64,000 bases of DNA from a virus: the IMG/VR virus record IMGVR_UViG_3300031746_000002, positions 62,001 through 126,000 of that record, one strand, 5' to 3'. Shown piece by piece: positions 8,802 through 15,942 of this stretch (positions are counted from its first letter, which is position 1; each line of letters starts with the position of its first letter). Under the pieces are notes generated by a model, which was given only the letters and a program-made list of their open reading frames with translations, was not told the origin of the DNA and made no database searches. Made by a program: the position numbers and the translations under genes.

Positions 8802-9139
8802 CATTTAGAATTATATTGATTGAAACAAAAACTTGGTTAAGAACTATTTGGTATAATATTAAGAATTATAAAAAGATAAAAGAAGCAAAGAAACAGGAAG
8901 AACTACAAAAAATTGCTGAAGCTAAAAAAACACCACAAGAAAAAATGCAAGAAGAATTAGCTAAAAAGTCACCACAAGAGCTTAAACGAATAAATAAAAG
9001 AATTGAAGAATTAAGACTTAGAGGCAGACCAATTATTTGTGCTAATTGTAAAAGACCGGGTATCACAAAACAAACAGGTGCTTTTATTAAAACAATGGTT
9101 GATGGTGAAGAACTTTATATTCATGAGGCATGCAAATGA
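8798..9139 (+). CDS. Hypothetical protein with C-terminal zinc-binding knuckle
   Basis: 113 residues: an amphipathic N-terminus, a charged coiled-coil middle (30-85), then C-A-N-C-K-R-P-G ... H-E-A-C near the end. This resembles a small treble-clef or zinc ribbon that may bind nucleic acid. ATGA overlaps couple it to both neighbours. Confidence 0.7.
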   Translation: MTFRIILIETKTWLRTIWYNIKNYKKIKEAKKQEELQKIAEAKKTPQEKMQEELAKKSPQELKRINKRIEELRLRGRPIICANCKRPGITKQTGAFIKTMVDGEELYIHEACK

Positions 9140-9720
9140 TTATTTTTATTCCGCAAGGTGAGCATTTAGAAAAATATGAAAATGGTATGAGAGTTGTATG
9201 TATAGAAGCTTGTGATGGTAATATGGATATAATGGGCAAGCATGGTACTGTAATAAATGATAAATATAAGCGCCCACTCATATTATTTGACCAAGAGGTT
9301 AATGGTCATGACGGATATGAAAAAGGTTCAAAGAATAGAGCTAGGTGTTGGTTAGTTAACAATCAGTATCTAATAGTAATGCCACGGCAGGCAAATAAAA
9401 AAGCCGAAGATAAAACGAAAACAAAGGAGGAAACAGAAATGGCAAAGATGAGAAAGTTGTTTGAGTTAATTGTGTTTGACCCAAAGCAGCAGAAGGTGAT
9501 TTACAAAGACATCATTCCAGCTGATGATGAGAAAGAAGTATTGATTGAAGCTGATATCAAAGCCATCATGACAAAAGAAAGCATAGCAAAGCTTCGTGAT
9601 ATTGATATTCTTATTACCGAAAGAGGAAGTGTCAGGTCTGATATTTCAGAAATTCCAGTGAAGATGGTTATTCAAGCTGGGAAAACAATATTGTTAAGAG
9701 AAGAAGAGGGGAAAAACTAA
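9136..9720 (+). CDS. Hypothetical two-part protein with strong internal start at 9439
   Basis: The start at 9136 is chosen because of the ATGA overlap and a GAGG seven bases upstream; 9130 is possible. The N-terminal ~100 residues look SH3-like (G-M-R-V-V-C-I-E-A ... G-T-V-I-N-D). A canonical AAAGGAGG RBS then precedes an in-frame ATG at 9439, so the last 93 residues are probably also made as a separate protein. That C-part has alternating strands and helices and no recognised family. Confidence 0.75.
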   Translation: MIIFIPQGEHLEKYENGMRVVCIEACDGNMDIMGKHGTVINDKYKRPLILFDQEVNGHDGYEKGSKNRARCWLVNNQYLIVMPRQANKKAEDKTKTKEETEMAKMRKLFELIVFDPKQQKVIYKDIIPADDEKEVLIEADIKAIMTKESIAKLRDIDILITERGSVRSDISEIPVKMVIQAGKTILLREEEGKN

Positions 9721-9726
9721 TTGAAT

Positions 9727-9797
9727 TTCCGGGTCGACTAATGGCAGGTCAACAGGCTTTGAACCTGTCAGTGTAGGTTCGAATCCTACCCCGGAAG
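9727..9797 (+). tRNA. tRNA-Gln (anticodon TTG)
   Basis: The 7-bp acceptor TTCCGGG/CCCGGAA folds without mismatch. The 5-bp anticodon stem ACAGG/CCTGT encloses loop CTTTGAA (anticodon TTG), and the T stem GTAGG/CCTAC encloses TTCGAAT. A short D arm closes with GAC/GTC, and the discriminator is G. CCA is not encoded. It reads CAA, the glutamine codon expected to dominate in this AT-rich genome. It sits in a short gap between genes. Confidence 0.93.
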
Positions 9798-9810
9798 TTT
9801 AGGAGAAAAC

Positions 9811-10161
9811 ATGAGTATATTAAAAATAGCTATTGGTTTGGAAGAAGACAACATAGAATTATTCAAAGAATTAAGAGCAATAGGAGTAGAACCAGAAGCA
9901 GGAGACACAGCAGTAAAATGGAATGCTAATGACCCTGATGAAGTTATAAAAGCAAAAGCTGCATTTAATGTTGCATTAAAACAATACGGAAAAGATGCTA
10001 TCATTTATTCTATAGGTAAGGATGGGAAGAAAGATAAAGAGCTTAAAGAGTTTGACCCATTAGCAGAGGAAATTTTAGTATTACCAAAACCACATCCGGG
10101 ACCAGACCCAGGTTCTGAATTTTCTTATGGCAGCGAATTTGATATGAAGGAGTTAGGATAA
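9811..10161 (+). CDS. Hypothetical protein
   Basis: 116 residues, acidic, with a helical N-terminal half and a Pro/Gly-rich segment (P-K-P-H-P-G-P-D-P-G-S-E) near the end. It starts 13 bases after the tRNA with RBS AGGAGA. No family recognised. Two bases separate it from the next gene. Confidence 0.7.
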   Translation: MSILKIAIGLEEDNIELFKELRAIGVEPEAGDTAVKWNANDPDEVIKAKAAFNVALKQYGKDAIIYSIGKDGKKDKELKEFDPLAEEILVLPKPHPGPDPGSEFSYGSEFDMKELG

Positions 10162-10163
10162 TT

Positions 10164-11663
10164 ATGCCAACACTACCTTTAGTATATACAGAACCTATGT
10201 GTTCAGACCCAATGACACAACTTATAAATTCATGCTTAGCAAGCATAGTATGTACAAGAGAAGAAGCTGCAATATTAAGAAAATTTAATGTATTACATAA
10301 TTTAAATCCATATTCACTTCAAGAGGAAATAAGTATAAGAGGTACTTTTCAAATTCCATTAGAAGTAACAAAAAGAAATGATATGAGTTGGGTTCCTTCT
10401 GGAGTACTTGATAGTGAAGCAGCTAAAAAATTATTAGAAGTAAGATTTAAGAATTGTAGGTTTATGTCTAATGTAGATGTGGCACATGAAGAACTTGTTT
10501 ATTCAAGAGATTCGCAAAAAGCAATTATAAGACGTTTATTAGATAGACAACTTCATGAGATTAAAACATTACATAGAAAAGAAATGAAGAAAGAAATGGA
10601 ACGAAGTAAACAATGCTTAGCTCCATTATCAATATTACCTACTCATGTAAAGGAGAATGATGCTATGGTTCTGCTTACAATGCAAGACATACGTCAAAGA
10701 TTTAATAAAATGGAAGCTGAACGATATGATATTGAAATGGGTTTTGGTGATACTCTTCTTGCTTATTCAGGGGCTACTAATATGGCAACAACTAATTATA
10801 AAAATTATGAAACTGCAGGTACTGTTACAAATGCTCAATACGGATACTTTGAAGAAACATTGCAACAGTATTACCCCCAAATTCAAATTAACCACATGAT
10901 GCCCGAAGGTACAATAATAATAGATGAACAAAGATTTGCTGAATATCCATTACATACTACGTATAGTACAACTACTGATACTAATAGTTATGAAGATTAT
11001 GCTTCAAGAATGCGGTATTATGAAATGATGGGAATTCCAAGTCCGTTTATGGCAAGTCCATACAATCCACAATTATTTGAAAATATTTCATCAGAAGCAT
11101 ATGAGTTACGAGAAAAACAACAGAAAGAAAGGCAATTCAAACTTCAATCAGCTGATGAAAAAGCACAGAAACTTTTGAAAGATATGATTAGTGAAATTGA
11201 TTTCAGACGATATAAAGAAAAAGGATATCTATTAGTTAAAGGTGAAAGTGGTAGAATTTATCGTATCTGGAATAATAATACAATGTTAGATGTTTATGAA
11301 CTAGAAGCGCATCAAAAAGATTATTCACAAAATGATAAAGACAGTCAAATGAGAATAATTAAACCTAATGAATTAGCTATACATTTATTGAAAGATGATA
11401 AGCTCACACTTCGTAGAAAACTTTGTATACATAGTCCAAGTAAAAATCTTCCGCAAACAGACGAAGTCATATTGAAATTTATCTTAGCTAAAAACGATGA
11501 AAAACGATTACTTGAAATGTCACATCATTTTATACAAAGTGAACAACCAACAGCACCTTCAGAACCATTTGGTTTTGGTCCATCACCAATTGATCCATCA
11601 AGAATAATGGATCCGAGATTATTTACTCCACAACCACATGAAAGGCTAGGGTTAATGAGATGA
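10164..11663 (+). CDS. Large hypothetical protein
   Basis: 499 residues. The middle has a basic coiled-coil-like region (about 125-155) and a Tyr/Thr-rich segment (about 190-300). The C-terminal third includes K-G-Y-L-L-V-K-G-E-S-G-R-I-Y-R-I-W, a beta-rich piece of a type often seen in uncharacterised phage proteins. The end is Pro-rich. No signal peptide, no leader motif of the virion set and no catalytic motif recognised. It overlaps the next gene by 4 bp. Confidence 0.75.
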   Translation: MPTLPLVYTEPMCSDPMTQLINSCLASIVCTREEAAILRKFNVLHNLNPYSLQEEISIRGTFQIPLEVTKRNDMSWVPSGVLDSEAAKKLLEVRFKNCRFMSNVDVAHEELVYSRDSQKAIIRRLLDRQLHEIKTLHRKEMKKEMERSKQCLAPLSILPTHVKENDAMVLLTMQDIRQRFNKMEAERYDIEMGFGDTLLAYSGATNMATTNYKNYETAGTVTNAQYGYFEETLQQYYPQIQINHMMPEGTIIIDEQRFAEYPLHTTYSTTTDTNSYEDYASRMRYYEMMGIPSPFMASPYNPQLFENISSEAYELREKQQKERQFKLQSADEKAQKLLKDMISEIDFRRYKEKGYLLVKGESGRIYRIWNNNTMLDVYELEAHQKDYSQNDKDSQMRIIKPNELAIHLLKDDKLTLRRKLCIHSPSKNLPQTDEVILKFILAKNDEKRLLEMSHHFIQSEQPTAPSEPFGFGPSPIDPSRIMDPRLFTPQPHERLGLMR

Positions 11664-12010
11664 AAGCTATTTACATTAAATGGGAATGTATCGAATCAGT
11701 GTTTCAACCAAAATTAATAAATGTTAATGAAATAAAAGAAACTATATATTACAGAAAATATATGGGCATAGGTATTATGGTTTCAGAAACAAAAGATAGC
11801 ATCATTTATACTCCAGCAATAAATGAAGGAAATTGTTGTTCATTAATAACAGTGCCAAAAAAATCGATTACACAATTAAAAGCTATAGACATAAACATGT
11901 TTGATGATATACTTGCAAAAGAAAATGAAAAGAAACAAAACGAACGAAAACAGAAAAAAGAAAAGAAAAAAGAAGAGAAGAACAAAGATGCAAATGGAGA
12001 TAAGAAATGA
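11660..12010 (+). CDS. Hypothetical protein with Lys/Glu-rich tail
   Basis: 116 residues. A beta-rich N-terminal ~85 residues includes Y-R-K-Y-M-G-I-G-I-M-V. A strongly charged KE/KK tail ends in D-A-N-G-D-K-K. ATGA overlaps on both sides. No family recognised. Confidence 0.7.
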   Translation: MKAIYIKWECIESVFQPKLINVNEIKETIYYRKYMGIGIMVSETKDSIIYTPAINEGNCCSLITVPKKSITQLKAIDINMFDDILAKENEKKQNERKQKKEKKKEEKNKDANGDKK

Positions 12011-12903
12011 AATATGTAGTGGACTATAATGTTAAAAAGAAATATGGTGGGTTTATTCCTACTAGTTTAATCACATATAAGATGCTTGCTAATGATGATG
12101 TATATAAAGATTATGGTAAACGGCTAGATGCTTTGATGGGAGATGAAATACCAATTCGTAGAGTGATTGGTGGTAATGTAAAGCAAAGGGGCGGTGGTAA
12201 ATTAGGTACTGACTATGATTTATCAAAGATCAATTCATTGCTTGCAAGATTTTTAATTAAGAAATTTACAATGCAAAATGATTTAATTTTAGATCCGTTT
12301 TTAAATAGAGGCGAAATAGGAATTGTAGCGAATGTATTGAAAAGACATTTTAAAGGTATAGACATCAGCAAACTTTATGTTGATTTCGTAAACAAACGAT
12401 GGGATACGTTGCTTAAAGAAAAAAATGAAATGATAAAACCAAACTATAGTTTCGATGTTTCTCTTGGAGATGCAACATTGATGACTGGTATTAAAGATAA
12501 TTCAATTGATGATATAATAACATCACCACCTTATTGGTATATGGAAATATATAATGATGTACCTGGAGAACTTAGCCATTACAAAAAATATAAAGACTTT
12601 TTAATTGAATATGAAAAATTTATTAAAAGAGCTTATGAAGTAATGAAACCACTTGACATTGGTGATTATAAACATTTCTTTGTTATTATAACTGGGAATG
12701 TCAGAGGACGAAAAGGATTTACAATACCATTTACTAATCATACGCAGCGGTTAGCTGTAAAGCATGGATTTAAATTATGGGATGAAATTATATATGTACG
12801 TAAAGAAATGGCTACAGTGTTTACTTACAAACGTGAAGAAGTGATGAAACGAGTTAAACGGGTGCATGAAACTGTTTCAATTTTTGTAAAGGTGGATAAA
12901 TAA
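12007..12903 (+). CDS. DNA methyltransferase (N4-cytosine/N6-adenine type)
   Basis: 298 residues. The AdoMet-binding motif D-P-F-L-N-R-G is at 96-102, an acidic F-K-G-I-D-I-S (about 115-121) follows motif II placement, and catalytic motif IV T-S-P-P-Y-W is at 172-177. TSPPY favours N4-cytosine, though N6-adenine members share it. No restriction partner is adjacent, so it is probably an orphan enzyme protecting phage DNA or modulating regulation. It overlaps neighbours by 4 and 1 bp. Confidence 0.88.
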   Translation: MKYVVDYNVKKKYGGFIPTSLITYKMLANDDVYKDYGKRLDALMGDEIPIRRVIGGNVKQRGGGKLGTDYDLSKINSLLARFLIKKFTMQNDLILDPFLNRGEIGIVANVLKRHFKGIDISKLYVDFVNKRWDTLLKEKNEMIKPNYSFDVSLGDATLMTGIKDNSIDDIITSPPYWYMEIYNDVPGELSHYKKYKDFLIEYEKFIKRAYEVMKPLDIGDYKHFFVIITGNVRGRKGFTIPFTNHTQRLAVKHGFKLWDEIIYVRKEMATVFTYKREEVMKRVKRVHETVSIFVKVDK

Positions 12904-13085
12904 TGGCTGATATTAAACCACAATATCTTTGGTTGATTGAAAGAATGAAAAAATTAAAACATGGAACTATGATAATTCATATTCAAGATGGTGTACCAGT
13001 TAAAACTTCAAAGGAAGAAAGTGTTGCTGATTTTACATTTCAGGAATATCTAAAAGATATAGAAAATGAAAAGGATAAAAAATAA
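12903..13085 (+). CDS. Small DUF2292-like protein
   Basis: 60 residues. The core I-E-R-M-K-K-L-K-H-G-T-M-I-I-H-I-Q-D-G-V-P-V resembles the YezD/DUF2292 pattern (I-x-x-L-x-x-x-x-x-G-S-V-x-I-x-I-x-D-G-x-V). It starts at the last base of the methyltransferase stop. Function of that family is unknown. Confidence 0.65.
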   Translation: MADIKPQYLWLIERMKKLKHGTMIIHIQDGVPVKTSKEESVADFTFQEYLKDIENEKDKK

Positions 13086-13087
13086 TT

Positions 13088-13939
13088 ATGCCAGTAGGAA
13101 TTTATAAACGAACTAAAAAAAATAGCAATAAAGGAAAGCATCTTACTAAAGAATGGTGCGATCATATAAGAAAAGGTAACTTAAAAGCTATCAAAGAAGG
13201 AAGACATAAATCTTGGAATAAGGGTTTAACAAAAGAAACAGATAAAAGATTAATGAATACAAGTAAAAATTTAAAAGGAAAAATTTCATGGAGTAAGGGA
13301 TTAACTAAAGAAAATAATTCGAGTTTAAGACATATGAGTAAATTATTAAAAAATCATACTACTTGGAATAAAGGATTAAAAAAAGATACCGACAAAAGAG
13401 TAAAAAATAGTGCAGAAAAATTAAGTAAAAAACTAATAGGACGAAAACTTTCTAAAAAGCATTGTATAAATATAGGTAAAGCAAGAATTGGTAAGCATCC
13501 GTCTATAAAAATAAGAAAAAATATGATAAAAGCTACAGCTAAAAGAATTTTTGAAGGAAAACAGAAACTTGGTACTAATGGTAAATATTCTAATGTCGTT
13601 ACTTATTTTTATTCAAAGAAAAATAATAAAACGTTTAGGACTGTTTCTAAAAACTATGAATTGAAATGTATTAAACATCTAGAAAATGATAATAATATAG
13701 TTAGTTATGATATGAATTGCTTAGCAATCAGATATTTTTATAAACAAAAATGGCATAACTATTTTCCTGATTTTATAGTAAAAGTTAAAAAAGGGAAAGA
13801 TATAATAATTGAATGTAAACCAAGTAATCATTTAAATGATGAGCAAGTCAAAATTAAGATAAAAGCAGCAAAAAAATATTGTAAGAAAAACAATACGATA
13901 TTTAAAGTTTGGACAGATGAAACAAAGGAAACCAAATGA
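13088..13939 (+). CDS. Free-standing homing endonuclease: NUMOD3 repeats + PD-(D/E)XK-like nuclease
   Basis: 283 residues, very lysine-rich. At least three copies of a W-N/S-K-G-L-T/K-K-E/D-T/N motif (NUMOD3-type DNA-binding repeat) are followed by G-R-K-L-S-K-K-H and G-K-A-R-I-G-K-H repeats. The C-terminal third holds a nuclease-like core: Y-F-P-D-F-I-V, then I-I-E-C-K-P, then K-A-A-K-K-Y-C. This resembles TnsA/Vsr-like PD-(D/E)XK enzymes. A paralogue lies at 29195. Probably a selfish mobile gene inserted after the methyltransferase operon. Confidence 0.8.
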   Translation: MPVGIYKRTKKNSNKGKHLTKEWCDHIRKGNLKAIKEGRHKSWNKGLTKETDKRLMNTSKNLKGKISWSKGLTKENNSSLRHMSKLLKNHTTWNKGLKKDTDKRVKNSAEKLSKKLIGRKLSKKHCINIGKARIGKHPSIKIRKNMIKATAKRIFEGKQKLGTNGKYSNVVTYFYSKKNNKTFRTVSKNYELKCIKHLENDNNIVSYDMNCLAIRYFYKQKWHNYFPDFIVKVKKGKDIIIECKPSNHLNDEQVKIKIKAAKKYCKKNNTIFKVWTDETKETK

Positions 13940-14103
13940 ACGAACTATATTATAAAAAAATTATTAAAATATTAAATCTTGATAGTTATGATACTGAAAA
14001 AATAGAAAATTTAATTAAACTATTTATAGACACAGATCCAGAGTTTAGTCCCACAATGTTTAGGCTTTGGGTTCGTAATAAATATTATTTAGGTGCAATA
14101 TGA
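13936..14103 (+). CDS. Hypothetical small protein
   Basis: 55 residues, helical, acidic middle (D-S-Y-D-T-E-K-I-E-N-L-I-K). It starts by an ATGA overlap with the homing endonuclease stop and ends in an ATGA overlap with the next gene. No family recognised; coding status rests on the tight coupling. Confidence 0.55.
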   Translation: MNELYYKKIIKILNLDSYDTEKIENLIKLFIDTDPEFSPTMFRLWVRNKYYLGAI

Positions 14104-14330
14104 AATCGACTAAAGCAATGAAAGAACTTGACAAACAAATTAGGAAAACTATTAAAGAAATTATTAAAGACTTTGTAGGGTCACATAACGATGAAGTTAC
14201 AAGAAGCAGAATAAATTTAAAAGTTACAGAAGTATTAAACAAATTTTATCCAAAGTGCAAAGTAAAGATTAAGTTGAAGTCTAAACGAAACAGCATATAC
14301 AAATTCGAAGTTAAAGTGACTGACCTGTAA
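14100..14330 (+). CDS. Hypothetical small basic protein
   Basis: 76 residues: a basic amphipathic helix (1-30), then two strands (K-C-K-V-K-I-K-L and Y-K-F-E-V-K-V). It is the last gene before the strong terminator at 14367, so it closes the replication/early transcription unit. No family recognised. Confidence 0.65.
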   Translation: MKSTKAMKELDKQIRKTIKEIIKDFVGSHNDEVTRSRINLKVTEVLNKFYPKCKVKIKLKSKRNSIYKFEVKVTDL

Positions 14331-14366
14331 ACAGAGGCATGCAGTAATAAGCTGACTGTAACGAGG

Positions 14367-14414
14367 AGGGCACTTCAAATAGTAGAAATACTATCTGGAG
14401 TGCCCTGTTTTTTT
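14367..14414 (+). terminator. Strong intrinsic terminator
   Basis: AGGGCACTTC...GGAGTGCCCT plus inner ATAGTA/TACTAT pairing gives a long hairpin with a GAAA loop, followed by GTTTTTTT. It ends the upstream operon. The T-tract runs directly into the ATG at 14415, so readthrough here would control the next gene. Confidence 0.9.
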
Positions 14415-14825
14415 ATGAGACTATTTAAAAGAAAAAAACGATTTATAAAATTAGATTATAAATTTTTTGAAGACCAGCTTGAATATGATAAGTTTGTCGA
14501 AATACCAATGCCGATAGATAGCATATATGCATTAGCTGAAGACGCTAATGCATTACGTATATTACGAGAACGTCAAGATAAAAATAAGGAATATGTAGAA
14601 CTATTGAAACGATACATAAAACAAAAAAGATTTACCCCAATGCAAACATATGTAGTAACACTGCGTTTAGGATATACCAGAACTACATTCAAAAAAAAGT
14701 ACTATATTGGACCGCGAACAAATGCTCAAATAGCTACGATGCTAGGAATTAGTAAAGTGATGATAACTAAACACATCAAACGAGTTCGTGATAGAGTATC
14801 TCAGATTATCAAAAACAAGGGTTAA
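14415..14825 (+). CDS. Sigma-70 region-4-like HTH regulator, candidate late-gene activator
   Basis: 136 residues from the ATG at 14415. A GTG at 14400 lies inside the terminator stem and is less likely. The C-terminal half (T-P-M-Q-T-Y-V-V-T-L-R-L-G ... N-A-Q-I-A-T-M-L-G-I-S-K-V-M-I-T-K-H-I-K-R-V-R) matches the sigma region 4 helix-turn-helix that contacts -35 elements. It stands just before virion cluster 1, so it may direct late transcription. No good RBS is seen close to the ATG. Small terminase is an alternative reading. Confidence 0.7.
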   Translation: MRLFKRKKRFIKLDYKFFEDQLEYDKFVEIPMPIDSIYALAEDANALRILRERQDKNKEYVELLKRYIKQKRFTPMQTYVVTLRLGYTRTTFKKKYYIGPRTNAQIATMLGISKVMITKHIKRVRDRVSQIIKNKG

Positions 14826-14844
14826 CCAATAATATTATTATATA
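14821..14844 (+). repeat. 24-bp AT-rich repeat, copy 1 (candidate late promoter)
   Basis: GTTAACCAATAATATTATTA plus TATA, matching 23 of 24 bases with the copy at 51233. Both copies precede the first gene of a virion gene cluster. This copy overlaps the stop codon of the sigma-like gene. Promoter or binding-site function is inferred from position. Confidence 0.6.
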
Positions 14845-14864
14845 TTATAGATACAAAGAAATAG

Positions 14865-14893
14865 CACTACAATAATTGTAAACAATTGTAGTG
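14865..14893 (+). other. Leader hairpin before virion cluster 1
   Basis: CACTACAAT pairs perfectly with ATTGTAGTG around an 11-base loop. No T-tract follows, so it is more likely an mRNA leader or stabilising structure than a terminator. It lies 30 bases before the next gene. Confidence 0.6.
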
Positions 14894-14923
14894 AGCAGAA
14901 ACTGAGAGTGAGGTAAACGAACA

Positions 14924-15736
14924 ATGATAAATGAATCAACAGGGAAGACAATCAACGATTCAAAATATTCAGATGCAGTTATTTTAATGATCCAAAAAGG
15001 AATGTCAGATAGAGCTATTGCAAGTGAACTTAAGGAAAAATATAAATTCAAAGCAGATGGACGAACAGTAAAAGCTTTTAGAGATAATTTTGTTTTGTCA
15101 AATAAAGAAACACAGAAAAAGATTGCTGAATTAAAAAAGCAACGTGAAGAAAAGATAAAGAAAATACAAGAAGAGTTACCAACAAGAATTTTTGAGTCTA
15201 TAGAGTCTAGAAATAATCATATTAAAACATTGCAAGAACAAATTAAAGTAACTTCAAAAATTCAAGGCGAAATCCATGAATTCAGAAACCAGAAGCTTAG
15301 TGATATAAAAAGTATATATGAAAAGCTTGTAGCTGAATTACTTGCTTGGAAACCAGTAATTGATAAAGAAAAAGTTGAAGACAAAAAATCAAAGCAATTA
15401 ACTCAACTAAAAGATTTGGAAATTAAGCTAGAAGAATTAAAAAAGTTACCAGTTGAAAGAGCACTTACATTATATAGAGCAAACAATGATGCACAGATTA
15501 TGAAGTGCATCGATGAAATCAGAGTGCTTCAAGGTGAGATTGAGCAATACACACAACTTTATGATTTACAAGGATTAATAGACTTCGTAGCAAAAAAGGT
15601 AATCGATATTGTTGGAATGTTAATAATCCCAGAAATAGATAAAAATAAAGTAAGCATTGTAGTACCTCGGTTTAAAGCGGAAGTATCTAAAGCAATAGAT
15701 GAGATAAAAGAAAAAACGATGCTGGAGGCAAAATGA
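14924..15736 (+). CDS. HTH + coiled-coil protein, candidate small terminase subunit
   Basis: 270 residues. The N-terminal helix-turn-helix-like part (A-V-I-L-M-I-Q-K-G-M-S-D-R-A-I-A-S-E-L) is followed by long coiled coils (about 60-210) and a hydrophobic helical end. DNA-binding HTH plus oligomerising coil, three genes ahead of the large terminase, is the usual small-terminase picture. No direct sequence match is recognised; it could also be a scaffold-like virion protein. Confidence 0.55.
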   Translation: MINESTGKTINDSKYSDAVILMIQKGMSDRAIASELKEKYKFKADGRTVKAFRDNFVLSNKETQKKIAELKKQREEKIKKIQEELPTRIFESIESRNNHIKTLQEQIKVTSKIQGEIHEFRNQKLSDIKSIYEKLVAELLAWKPVIDKEKVEDKKSKQLTQLKDLEIKLEELKKLPVERALTLYRANNDAQIMKCIDEIRVLQGEIEQYTQLYDLQGLIDFVAKKVIDIVGMLIIPEIDKNKVSIVVPRFKAEVSKAIDEIKEKTMLEAK

Positions 15737-15942
15737 AAACTAAAGAATATACAGTACCTATAGTAGCAGGTCTTCTTCAAACAGCAGCAAATCAAATTGA
15801 AGATGCATTATTAAACGATAACCGAATAACCGAGGATAATAGAGAACTACTGAAAAAATTATATCGTAGTACACAAACATCAAGTTGTTTAGCTAATCAG
15901 TTATCTCAAAACCTCAAAACACAAAAGGAGAAAATAAAATGA
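15733..15942 (+). CDS. Hypothetical small protein
   Basis: 69 residues, helical (V-P-I-V-A-G-L-L-Q-T-A-A-N-Q-I). ATGA overlaps join it to both neighbours, so it is expressed with virion cluster 1. No family recognised. Confidence 0.7.
   Translation: MKTKEYTVPIVAGLLQTAANQIEDALLNDNRITEDNRELLKKLYRSTQTSSCLANQLSQNLKTQKEKIK

Noticed and set aside
14400-14414. GTG start extending the sigma-like gene upstream
   Set aside because: Those codons are the terminator stem and T-tract; the added residues P-C-F-F are an artefact of it.
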